Positions 7,165 through 13,037 of a stretch of DNA of 13,451 nucleotides are shown here, one piece after another. Position 1 is the first letter of the stretch; each line of letters begins with the position of its first letter. The position numbers were made by a program, and so were the translations under genes. This DNA comes from Myxococcales bacterium (GTDB lineage Bacteria; Myxococcota; Myxococcia; Myxococcales; Myxococcaceae). The notes below the pieces were generated by a model. The model saw only the letters and a list, made by a program, of their open reading frames with translations. It had not been told where the DNA came from and made no database searches. The stretch spans positions 1-13,451 of the forward strand of contig PMBV01000405.1 in the NCBI GenBank assembly GCA_003153055.1, given 5' to 3'.

Positions 7165-8775
7165 TCAGATGCTCAGGCGAAGGAGCACCCCAGCCTGAAC
7201 GACGGGCGGCCACCGGAGCGATGACAGGGCGTCGAGAACCGTGGCTCCAGAGCCCGGCTGGGCGAGCTCCGAGAACGCGGCGAGCTGGGTGATCTCCTGT
7301 GCCGAGAGCTGAAAGCGCAGCTGTCCCCCCGACTGGCCGTAGAAGGCGGCGGCGAAGAGCTGAACGTTCAGGTAGCTCAGCACCCGGAAGGTGAGATCGA
7401 GCCGGGTGAGCCCCGAGGGATCATTGATGATGACCACGCTCGACAGGCTCAGGCTTATCCAATCGTACCCGGGAATGCCGGGGGCGGTGAGGGTGGCGGC
7501 CAGGTTGTGCCGCCCACCGTAGAGGGGCGCGTTCTGAATCGGGTCGAGCGACAGCCCCAAGAGCGCGGGCATGAACGTCTTCACCTGGTAGCCCACGGCG
7601 TCGGACACCCCCGCCGGGTTGTAGAAGTACTCCACCCCGAGGATCGCGCTGTTCTTGTCGGTGTAGTTGAATTGCCACGACAGGCCGCCAGACACCTGCA
7701 CCATGACGCCGCTGGGCCGATAGGCCTCGATGGAGCCGATCCGCATGAGCAGGTTGTCCGCGGTGAGATCCGACGGGGAGTGGAACAGCACGAAGTCTCT
7801 CGCGTCGCGGAGCGCGGCCTCGGCGTAGACGTCCACCGGGCCCAGCGCGGTCGATACGTCGAGGCCGTAGCGGGGGCGCCGGCCCTGCTGCCAGACGCCA
7901 CCCACGCCCAGCTCGGCCGGGCCGAGAACGAACTCGGCCCTCAGCGCTCCCCCCAGTCGATCGAGGGTGACCCCGGAGGAGGTGACGTTGATGGCGTCGA
8001 GCAGGCCGTAGCCGTAGAAGTTCCACCCCAGTGACTCCACCGGAACGTGCACCTTCACCATGTTCACCCCGAGCCGAACGTCGAAGGGGTTGAAGGCGTC
8101 GCGGGGCTGGGCGTTGAGGAAGTCGGTGGGGTACCAGATGCGCGAGACGCCCCAGCGCACCTTCTGTCGACCGACGGTGAAGTACACCGCCCGGGCGATG
8201 TCGAAGCGGAGCCAGAGCTGGTCGAGGGCGACACTGGGGTTCGATTTGGTCGATGGGGTGAGGCCGATGAGCGAGGCCGACCCGGTCGACTGGGCGGCGG
8301 CCGAAGTGCTCGTCGAAGCGTCACCCGCTGGTCGAGTGGGGTCGTACTGGAGCCGACCCAGCACGAAGGCCCTCAGTCGATCGGTTGGCCGCCCATCGAT
8401 GTACGCGTCGAGGAGGAACGGAGCGCCGAACGTGCCCTGCTCGAAGGGCCGGCCCTCCTGCCAGTAGCCCTGAGCGAAGAGGTTCAGCGTGCCCCCGACC
8501 TTGAGCGCGTCGCTCTTCACCTCTTCGGTGTCGAACTTCGACTGGCTGCTCTTGCCTCCCAGCTGGTCGCTGTCTCGGTCGGCGCTCGCGGGCCCTGACG
8601 GTGGCGACAGGCGCTGGGGCACGCTGGGGAGCACGGGGGCGTCGGCGGCTCCTCCGTCGGGGGCCTCGGTGGCGCTCGAGTCTCCGAACAGCTCGGCCTC
8701 GTCGGGCCTCGACTGGGCCAGGGCAGGGCTCATCGCCAGCACCACCGAGACCAAGACCTCTCGCGTCGTGCTCAT
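7165..8775 (-). CDS. Outer-membrane beta-barrel protein paired with a LolA-like protein
   Basis: 536 aa. ATG at 8775 overlaps the stop of the upstream LolA-like gene (ATGA), which fixes the start. It gives a signal peptide of about 20 residues (MSTTREVLVSVVLAMSPALA/QSRPD). Residues 20-90 are a Pro/Ser/Asp-rich low-complexity stretch. The rest has alternating barrel strands, with the block VGRQKVRWGVSRIWYPTDFL, then NPFDVRLGVNMVKVHVPVES, which resembles large barrel proteins of the DUF1302 type (family assignment from memory, moderate). The end AGVLLRLSI fits a last strand, though it lacks a terminal Phe. It probably resides in the outer membrane and works with the LolA-like protein and ABC ATPase encoded upstream in export or assembly of an envelope component. 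Its 3' end carries repeat copy 2. Confidence 0.85.
   Translation of the reverse strand: MSTTREVLVSVVLAMSPALAQSRPDEAELFGDSSATEAPDGGAADAPVLPSVPQRLSPPSGPASADRDSDQLGGKSSQSKFDTEEVKSDALKVGGTLNLFAQGYWQEGRPFEQGTFGAPFLLDAYIDGRPTDRLRAFVLGRLQYDPTRPAGDASTSTSAAAQSTGSASLIGLTPSTKSNPSVALDQLWLRFDIARAVYFTVGRQKVRWGVSRIWYPTDFLNAQPRDAFNPFDVRLGVNMVKVHVPVESLGWNFYGYGLLDAINVTSSGVTLDRLGGALRAEFVLGPAELGVGGVWQQGRRPRYGLDVSTALGPVDVYAEAALRDARDFVLFHSPSDLTADNLLMRIGSIEAYRPSGVMVQVSGGLSWQFNYTDKNSAILGVEYFYNPAGVSDAVGYQVKTFMPALLGLSLDPIQNAPLYGGRHNLAATLTAPGIPGYDWISLSLSSVVIINDPSGLTRLDLTFRVLSYLNVQLFAAAFYGQSGGQLRFQLSAQEITQLAAFSELAQPGSGATVLDALSSLRWPPVVQAGVLLRLSI
7186..7238. repeat. Direct repeat, copy 2 (right flank of the Uma2 gene, inside the OMP gene)
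   Basis: Partner of 6388-6440. This copy is in frame within the 3' end of the minus-strand outer-membrane protein gene and encodes its residues VLDALSSLRWPPVVQAGV shortly before the LLRLSI end. It is probably the original copy, because it keeps a barrel-like terminal strand; copy 1 runs into unrelated sequence. Confidence 0.93.
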
Positions 8776-9593
8776 CGGCTCTTCGACTCCAACCACGCCT
8801 TGGTGAAGAGGTTGGCGTCGAGGTTCGACAAGTCGACGGACTTGAACAGCACCAGGGTCGAGTTGGTCTTCTCGATCTCGTCGAAGATGCGGAGCTCTCC
8901 GGGGAACCACACGTCGGCCTTCTTCGAGGGAGAGAAGACTCGCTGCCACTTCGGGTAGTACTCGGTGCGCATCAGGCGACCGGAGAGGGCGAACTCCTGG
9001 CGCTTCAAGATGTTGTGGGTGTCCTTGTCGATCCACAGCTTGACCACCGGGTACGCCACGTCGACGCCTGGCTTCACGGTGAGCTCGAAGCGCACGGTCT
9101 CGTACTTGCCCAGCTTCTCTTCGCCGTCGAACTTGGGGGTGAACTCCTCGGCGAGCCGAGACTTGTCGAAGTCGCTCCGCCGCGAATTGGTGCCCCCGAT
9201 GCGCTCCCGCTCGGTGGTGCGATCCCACTTGCCGGTGCCCGGGTCGTAGCTCCACAGGTTCTTGTCGAGGCGGAGGTACCCCTTGCCTTCTTCGGACTTG
9301 GGCTTGGTCGTCAGGAGCATCCACTTGTCGTCGGCGTCGCGGCGAAAGATGAGGAGCTCGCGGGCGGTGTCGGCCTTGTCTTTCTCCTTCTGCTCCACGT
9401 ACGCCAGGGCCTTGTAGTCACCCACGTTGCGCTGGCGATCGTCGAGCTCCTTCAGGACTCCCACCATCTCGTCGGCCGAGAGCTCGGCTCGGGAGGGGAG
9501 CGAGGTGAGGGTGACGAGCGCGAGGGCGAGGAGGGTGCGTGGGGTCGAGGTCATCGGAGGTCGTCGGGAAAGGGGAGCCTGGGGCGCGCTCAT
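8772..9593 (-). CDS. LolA-like outer-membrane lipoprotein-sorting protein (COG2834 type)
   Basis: 273 aa. ATG 9593 overlaps the ABC ATPase stop (ATGA) and has GAGGG a few bases upstream. ATG 9554 (MTSTPRTLLALALVTLTSLPSRA) is an alternative start with a tidier signal peptide but a poor Shine-Dalgarno. The mature part shows the LolA-like convex-sheet pattern: ADEMVGVLKELDDRQRN, then YVEQKEKDKADTARELLIFRRDADDKWML, KNLWSYDPGTGKWDR and VVKLWIDKDTHNILKRQEF. This family is a periplasmic relative of LolA/LolB, often encoded with LolD/MacB-like ABC genes and large barrel proteins, as here. It likely shuttles a lipidated or lipid-like cargo between inner membrane and barrel. The cargo is unknown. Confidence 0.88.
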   Translation of the reverse strand: MSAPQAPLSRRPPMTSTPRTLLALALVTLTSLPSRAELSADEMVGVLKELDDRQRNVGDYKALAYVEQKEKDKADTARELLIFRRDADDKWMLLTTKPKSEEGKGYLRLDKNLWSYDPGTGKWDRTTERERIGGTNSRRSDFDKSRLAEEFTPKFDGEEKLGKYETVRFELTVKPGVDVAYPVVKLWIDKDTHNILKRQEFALSGRLMRTEYYPKWQRVFSPSKKADVWFPGELRIFDEIEKTNSTLVLFKSVDLSNLDANLFTKAWLESKSR

Positions 9594-10342
9594 GAAGCCC
9601 TCGACGTCTCGGGAGCCGCCTGCAGCTCTCCGATGGCGTGGGCCACCGCCTCTTCGGGGCGCTCGTGACCGATGACCTTGCCGTCGGCCAGCCGCACCAC
9701 CACGTTGGCGTAGCGCATGACTTTGTGGTCGTGGGTCGAGAAGATGAAGGTGGTGCCCTTGGAGCGGTTGAGCGACTTCATCAGGTCGAGGATCGACTGG
9801 CCGGTGTGAGAGTCGAGGTTGGCGGTCGGCTCGTCGGCCAGCACGATGAGGGGCTCGGTCACCAGCGCCCTGGCGATGGCCACTCGCTGGCGCTGGCCGC
9901 CCGACAGCTCGTTGGGCCGGTGCTTCATGTGGGTGGCCAGCCCGACCTGCTCGAGGAGCGCCACCACCCGACGGCGGCGATCGGCCGAGGAGAGGCGGTT
10001 CTGGAGCAAGAGCGGGAGCTCGACGTTCTGGTACAGGCTCAGCACCGACACCAGGTTGAAGCTCTGGAAGATGAAGCCGATGGTGTTGAGCCTCAGCTCG
10101 GTGAGCTTTCGCTCGCTCAGCTTCGCCGTGTCATGGCCCGAGACCTCCACCAGGCCGCTGGTCGCGGTGTCGACGCAGCCCAGCAAGTTGAGCAGGGTCG
10201 TCTTGCCGCTGCCCGATGGGCCAGCGATGGAAATGAAGTCTCCTTTGTCGACGGAGAGCGAGACGCCCTGCAGGGCCTGAACCACCGTCTCGCCCAGGCG
10301 GTACTCCTTGACGACGTCTCGGATGGTCACGATCGGAGTCAT
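9590..10342 (-). CDS. ABC transporter ATP-binding protein, LolD/MacB type
   Basis: 250 aa from ATG 10342 (MTPIVTIRDVVKEYRLG). The frame is open to 10495, but the added residues are Arg-rich and unlike the family, so the longer form is rejected; a GTG two codons upstream is also possible. It has Walker A GPSGSGKT, Q-loop FIFQSFNLV, signature LSGGQRQRVAIARAL, Walker B LIVLADEPTANLD and H-loop STHDHKV. The EYRLGETVVQALQGVSLSV opening and NTIGFIFQSFNLVSVLSLYQNVELPL region are typical of LolD/MacB ATPases that drive FtsX-type permeases. It is a cytoplasmic, membrane-associated ATPase and first gene of the minus-strand operon, with an ATGA overlap into the LolA-like gene. No permease is encoded in the window, so its partner must lie elsewhere. 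Confidence 0.93.
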   Translation of the reverse strand: MTPIVTIRDVVKEYRLGETVVQALQGVSLSVDKGDFISIAGPSGSGKTTLLNLLGCVDTATSGLVEVSGHDTAKLSERKLTELRLNTIGFIFQSFNLVSVLSLYQNVELPLLLQNRLSSADRRRRVVALLEQVGLATHMKHRPNELSGGQRQRVAIARALVTEPLIVLADEPTANLDSHTGQSILDLMKSLNRSKGTTFIFSTHDHKVMRYANVVVRLADGKVIGHERPEEAVAHAIGELQAAPETSRAS

Positions 10343-10388
10343 GGGCACGCGAGTGCTAGCGCACCAACGCCGTCGCTGCATGAAGAAA

Positions 10389-10408
10389 GGCAAGCGTTGC
10401 CGGTGCCA
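10389..10408 (-). promoter_or_regulatory. Palindrome overlapping a possible sigma-54-like promoter, in the divergent gap
   Basis: The 116-bp gap 10343-10458 separates the minus-strand ABC operon from the plus-strand T3SS-like set, so it should hold both promoters. Bases 10389-10401 form the perfect dyad GGCAA-GCG-TTGCC. Overlapping it on the minus strand, TGGCAC (10408-10403), 5 bases, then ACGC (10397-10394) keeps the GG and GC pairs of a -24/-12 element, but the -12 half differs from TTGC at two positions. A second short dyad, GTGC-TAGC-GCAC, lies at 10353-10364. Operator or promoter status is a guess. Confidence 0.25.
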
Positions 10409-10458
10409 GCCGCATCCTCTACCCTCGTCTCGAGAAGCGCGCTCACCCGAGGATCCAC

Positions 10459-10713
10459 GTGGCCACTGACAAGACCGAACCCGCCTCCGAGTCACTTTAC
10501 CCAGCGCTCGAGGGCTTCATCGAGAATGCAGCGAGAGCCGACCTTTCAGAGGTGTTTGCCTCGATCCGAGAGGGCTTGGGCAGCCTCAAAGGCCCTCGTG
10601 CCGAACAAGGGGCCAAGGTGCGGACCGCCATCGAGCGCACCGAGGAGCTCCTGAATTTTCTGATGGAAGTCCGCGAAAAAATTGAGGGTAACAAGCGAGG
10701 TGGGGGGCGGTAG
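10459..10713 (+). CDS. Small two-helix protein, YscE-like by position
   Basis: 84 aa, GTG start with GAGGAT (10448-10453) 5 bases upstream. No signal peptide or membrane segment, so cytoplasmic. Two predicted amphipathic helices, about residues 11-43 and 48-76, are split by a KGPRAEQ turn. The tail is basic and Gly/Arg-rich. I do not recognise a family by sequence. It is first in the set, ahead of a needle-like protein and a TPR protein. In the yscE-yscF-yscG order of classical T3SS operons, YscE is a small helical co-chaperone (about 66 aa) that binds the needle subunit together with TPR protein YscG. The same role is proposed here from order, size and helical content only. It could equally be an unrelated coiled-coil protein. 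Confidence 0.72.
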   Translation: MATDKTEPASESLYPALEGFIENAARADLSEVFASIREGLGSLKGPRAEQGAKVRTAIERTEELLNFLMEVREKIEGNKRGGGR

Positions 10714-10744
10714 GCCGCCGACACGCAACTCGTCGAGCCGTCAG

Positions 10745-10752
10745 GCCGATAC
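10745..10752 (+). promoter_or_regulatory. Possible sigma-28-type -10 element upstream of the needle-like gene
   Basis: GCCGATAC matches the flagellar sigma-28 -10 consensus GCCGATAA at 7 of 8 bases and lies in the 117-bp gap 10714-10830. No convincing TAAA-type -35 sits at the expected distance (about 10726-10733 reads CAACTCGT), so this may be chance. It is noted because a sigma-28-like gene lies downstream in the same set. Nothing else clear is seen in this gap apart from the needle-like gene's Shine-Dalgarno. Confidence 0.2.
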
Positions 10753-10830
10753 CTCTTTGGGGGCCGCCTCCGGCACGGGCCAGAGGGCAGCCAGTCTCTT
10801 TTCGAAGGTCTTCCCAAGGAGGAAGCAATC

Positions 10831-11355
10831 ATGGTGGTCAAGATTGACAGCAGCCTGCCGAACCGGGTCTCGATGAGCGTCACGACTGGTCGGCAGTCGC
10901 AAGGGAGCACGTTTGGCGAGAAGGTGTCGTCGGGGCTTCAGGCGGCCGGCTCAGCCATCGCCAGTGGAGCCTCGCTGGTGGGCGGCGTGATGCCGGGTGC
11001 CGGAGTGGTTTCGGCGGCCGTCTCCTCGGTCAGCAGCCTCACCAACATGCCTGGCTCGTCGGCCTCCGCGGCCGGGTACTCGGCCACGGGCGTGGTGACA
11101 CTGGGCGGCGGCGCGACCACCGGAGGCAGCACCGTGTCGACCGGCGGGACCGCCACCCCAAACCTCACCGGCGGCGCCACCACGAACCAGGTGGGCGCGA
11201 TGAACACCGAGCTGGCCTCGATGACGGCCGAGAACAGCAAGCTGCTCCAGGTGCAGATCGCCCTCCAGCGTGAGAACCAGACCTTCACCTCGGTGTCGAA
11301 CGCGCTGAAGACCAAGCACGACACGGTGAAGAACACCATCGGCAACGTCCACTAG
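10831..11355 (+). CDS. Needle- or filament-like T3SS protein (candidate)
   Basis: 174 aa, ATG with a perfect AGGAGG (10817-10822) 8 bases upstream, the strongest Shine-Dalgarno in the set, which suggests high expression. There is no Sec signal. Residues 1-38 are polar. Residues 39-66 form a Gly/Ala/Val-rich segment resembling a glycine zipper. Residues 78-121 are Gly/Thr/Ser low complexity. Residues 122-174 are a helix (MNTELASMTAENSKLLQVQI, then SNALKTKHDTVKNTIGNV). This C-terminal helix resembles those of T3SS needle subunits, which end in LLxxQ...xxxLSxxxKxxxDxxxxIxxxI patterns. Needle subunits are usually 80-90 aa, so the N-terminal extension is odd; an EspA-like filament or a translocator is an alternative. 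Its place between a YscE-like and a TPR gene fits the needle slot. The family is not certain from sequence. Confidence 0.8.
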   Translation: MVVKIDSSLPNRVSMSVTTGRQSQGSTFGEKVSSGLQAAGSAIASGASLVGGVMPGAGVVSAAVSSVSSLTNMPGSSASAAGYSATGVVTLGGGATTGGSTVSTGGTATPNLTGGATTNQVGAMNTELASMTAENSKLLQVQIALQRENQTFTSVSNALKTKHDTVKNTIGNVH

Positions 11356-11389
11356 TCAGAGCCGTCGGGCGGCGAGCCACGTCGTGCGG

Positions 11390-11412
11390 AGGGCGGCCAT
11401 GGGAGCCGCCCT
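11390..11412 (+). terminator. GC-rich hairpin after the needle-like gene (partial terminator or mRNA stabiliser)
   Basis: AGGGCGGC (11390-11397), a 7-base loop, then GCCGCCCT (11405-11412): a perfect 8-bp stem followed by TCGTGTTA, a weak U-tract. It lies in the 100-bp gap between the needle-like and TPR genes. It could attenuate read-through or protect the upstream mRNA so that the needle-like protein is made in excess. No other element is seen in this gap. Confidence 0.55.
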
Positions 11413-11455
11413 TCGTGTTATGAAGGCCCGAGTTCGAGGGAAAGGACGAGCTGGG

Positions 11456-11896
11456 ATGACGGAACCGAAATCGGACATCGCGGGCAGCCTCGTGCCGATG
11501 ACGAAGCAGCAGGCCGTGCTGATGCTCGAGGCGGCCTACCTTTGGATGGATCTGGGCAAGTTCGAGAACGCCCGCGAGCTCCTCGTCGGCGCGGCAGCGC
11601 TCATGCCCAAGTCGGAGGTCCCCCAGATCGCCTTGGGGACCTTGGAGTTCAACCAGGGTCGCTATGACAAGTCGCTGCAGGTGTTCCGCCGTGCGCAGCA
11701 GCTCGCCCCACGGTCCTCGTTGCCCCGTGCCCATTGTGGGGAAGCGTTGCTTTTCATGGGCAAGGTGAACGAGGCGATGAAAGAGCTCAAGGTGGCGTTG
11801 GACCTCGAACCCGAGAGCGACGGAGCCCGTTTTGCTCAGGCGCTCATCGAGCTGAAAGAGTCCGGCGCCGTTGGTGCCTCGAAGGCTGGCGGGTAA
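11456..11896 (+). CDS. TPR protein, candidate T3SS chaperone (YscG-like by position)
   Basis: 146 aa. ATG 11456 is chosen because AAGGA (11442-11446) lies 9 bases upstream; the open frame back to 11384 adds an Arg-rich peptide in the hairpin region and is rejected. Three TPR units cover about residues 20-121: AAYLWMDLGKFENARELLVG, then GTLEFNQGRYDKSLQVFRRA, then GEALLFMGKVNEAMKELKVA. There is no signal peptide, so cytoplasmic. In T3SS, small all-TPR proteins of this size serve as class II/III chaperones: SycD/LcrH for translocators, YscG/PscG for needle subunits. The slot right after the needle-like gene favours the second. TPR assignment is firm; chaperone role is inference. Confidence 0.87.
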   Translation: MTEPKSDIAGSLVPMTKQQAVLMLEAAYLWMDLGKFENARELLVGAAALMPKSEVPQIALGTLEFNQGRYDKSLQVFRRAQQLAPRSSLPRAHCGEALLFMGKVNEAMKELKVALDLEPESDGARFAQALIELKESGAVGASKAGG

Positions 11897-11911
11897 GCCA
11901 AGGAGCCGACG

Positions 11912-12313
11912 ATGTCTGTCCGTGGTGTTGGCCGTGGAGGAAAGGCTGGGGGCCCCAAAGGGCCTTCGGGTACGGGAGGCGCTGCCAAGGCCTCCGGCGC
12001 CTTTGCCAACAAGGTCGAGAAGAGCGAGTCACTCGTCGGGCCTTCAGGCGCGGTCGGGTCGAGCAACGTGGGCCAGGTGGCCGCCGCCGACCCGGTGGCG
12101 GCCCAGGCCCTCGAGCTCATTCGCCAGCTCAAGACGGGGCAGGTCAAGAGCCGCGACGAGGCCACCCGCAAGCTGGTGGGTGACATCCTCCGCGAGAAGG
12201 TTCGCACCCAGTCGAAGCAGCTCACCGAGTGGATCGTCGAGCAGCTCAAAGACGACCCCGCCAAGAGCCGTTTGCTCGAGCAGCTCTGGAAGCGGGCCGA
12301 AAAACAGGAGTAA
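11912..12313 (+). CDS. Small basic protein with a FlgM-like segment, candidate anti-sigma factor
   Basis: 133 aa, ATG 11912, 15 bases after the TPR stop, with AAGGAG (11899-11904) upstream. Residues 1-55 are Gly/Lys/Ala/Ser-rich and probably disordered. Residues 60-92 (DPVAAQALELIRQLKTGQ, then VKSRDEATRKLVGDIL) match the pattern of the FlgM C-terminal motif, roughly V..L...I..G.Y.VD...IA..L, which binds sigma-28. Residues 93-133 are a further charged helix that FlgM lacks. The next gene, 9 bases on, encodes a FliA-like sigma factor. A disordered N-terminus plus a sigma-binding C-terminus also fits FlgM, which is itself exported by the flagellar T3SS. The anti-sigma role is an inference from a short motif and position; a T3SS regulator or YscH-slot effector is the alternative. 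Confidence 0.72.
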   Translation: MSVRGVGRGGKAGGPKGPSGTGGAAKASGAFANKVEKSESLVGPSGAVGSSNVGQVAAADPVAAQALELIRQLKTGQVKSRDEATRKLVGDILREKVRTQSKQLTEWIVEQLKDDPAKSRLLEQLWKRAEKQE

Positions 12314-12322
12314 GGTGAGCAC

Positions 12323-12982
12323 GTGCCACTCGGGGAGCCCAAAGCCCAGATCCTCGAGAAGTATGGGCCCTACGTGCGCTCGTTGGCCGCTCAGGTGCGC
12401 AAGCAGTTCAATGCGCAGTTCGAGATGGAGGAGCTGACTGCCTGGGGTCAGGTGGGGCTCCTCGAAGCGGCTGATCGCTTCGACGCCCGCGTCGGCGCCA
12501 ACTTTCTCACCTTCGCTCACTATCGAATCAAGGGCGCCATCTTCGACGGCCTGAGGAAGATGGGGGTGCTCAAGGGGGGCGCGGCCGAGCGGGCCAATTC
12601 CTTCATGGGGAACCTGAACGATCGAGACGTCGGGGGCGGGCGGTCGCTCGAAGATGACGTGAGCGAGATCTCCAAGGCCGTCACCGGCCTGGCGATGGTG
12701 TTCGCCACCAGTCTCGAGGGAGCCGAGGGGCTCCAAGTCTCAGACGAGCAGATCCCCGCCGACGAGCGCCTCGAGCTGGAGCAGATGCGCCGCAGGGTTC
12801 GGGCCGCCATCGAGAAGCTCCCTGAGAAGGAGCGCAAGCTGCTCCAGGGCTACTACTTTCAGAACAAGACCCTCGAGGAGGCCGGGGCGGAGATCGGCCA
12901 GTCGAAGAGCTGGGCCAGCCGCCTGCACACGCGCGCCATCGAGGGCGTGACGAGAGAGCTCAAGCGCGACAAGATCCGCTGA
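12323..12982 (+). CDS. Sigma-70 family factor, FliA/sigma-28-like
   Basis: 219 aa, GTG start at 12323 with AAGGTGA 4 bases upstream. It directs RNA polymerase to a dedicated promoter set. Region 2 (about residues 10-82) is clear: LEKYGPYVRSLAAQV, then EMEELTAWGQVGLLEAADRF, then GANFLTFAHYRIKGAIFDGL, closely following FliA. Region 4 (about 153-215) is also clear: AAIEKLPEKERKLLQGYYFQ, then NKTLEEAGAEIGQSKSWASR and LHTRAIEGV, holding the helix-turn-helix. The stretch between, about 83-150, does not look like a normal region 3: it lacks the DW.PR-type motif and carries a short hydrophobic run (TGLAMVFATS). It lies between a FlgM-like gene and a T3SS inner rod gene, so it probably controls a secretion regulon. 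Confidence 0.93.
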   Translation: MPLGEPKAQILEKYGPYVRSLAAQVRKQFNAQFEMEELTAWGQVGLLEAADRFDARVGANFLTFAHYRIKGAIFDGLRKMGVLKGGAAERANSFMGNLNDRDVGGGRSLEDDVSEISKAVTGLAMVFATSLEGAEGLQVSDEQIPADERLELEQMRRRVRAAIEKLPEKERKLLQGYYFQNKTLEEAGAEIGQSKSWASRLHTRAIEGVTRELKRDKIR

Positions 12983-12985
12983 TTT

Positions 12986-13008
12986 CGCGGAACGCCGCGG
13001 CGTCCGCG
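12986..13008 (+). other. Imperfect GC-rich hairpin between the sigma factor and inner rod genes
   Basis: CGCGG-A-ACGCC-GC-GGCGT-CCGCG: two 5-bp arms with one bulged A and a minimal loop. It lies in the 55-bp gap just after the sigma factor stop, with no U-tract, so it is not a classical terminator. mRNA processing or stability, or chance in GC-rich DNA, are all possible. Confidence 0.35.
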
Positions 13009-13037
13009 GACCGAAGGGGCCAAAAGGAGTCTCTTCC

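Noticed and set aside
6388..7238. Insertion sequence or transposon
   Set aside because: No transposase or integrase frame and no terminal inverted repeats; only direct repeats flank the Uma2 gene.
10343..10495. N-terminal 51-residue extension of the ABC ATPase
   Set aside because: Arg/Cys-rich, unlike the family, crosses the divergent control region and overlaps the small gene at 10459.
11384..11455. Upstream extension of the TPR protein to ATG 11384
   Set aside because: It would include the hairpin at 11390-11412 and encode an Arg-rich peptide; ATG 11456 has a good Shine-Dalgarno.
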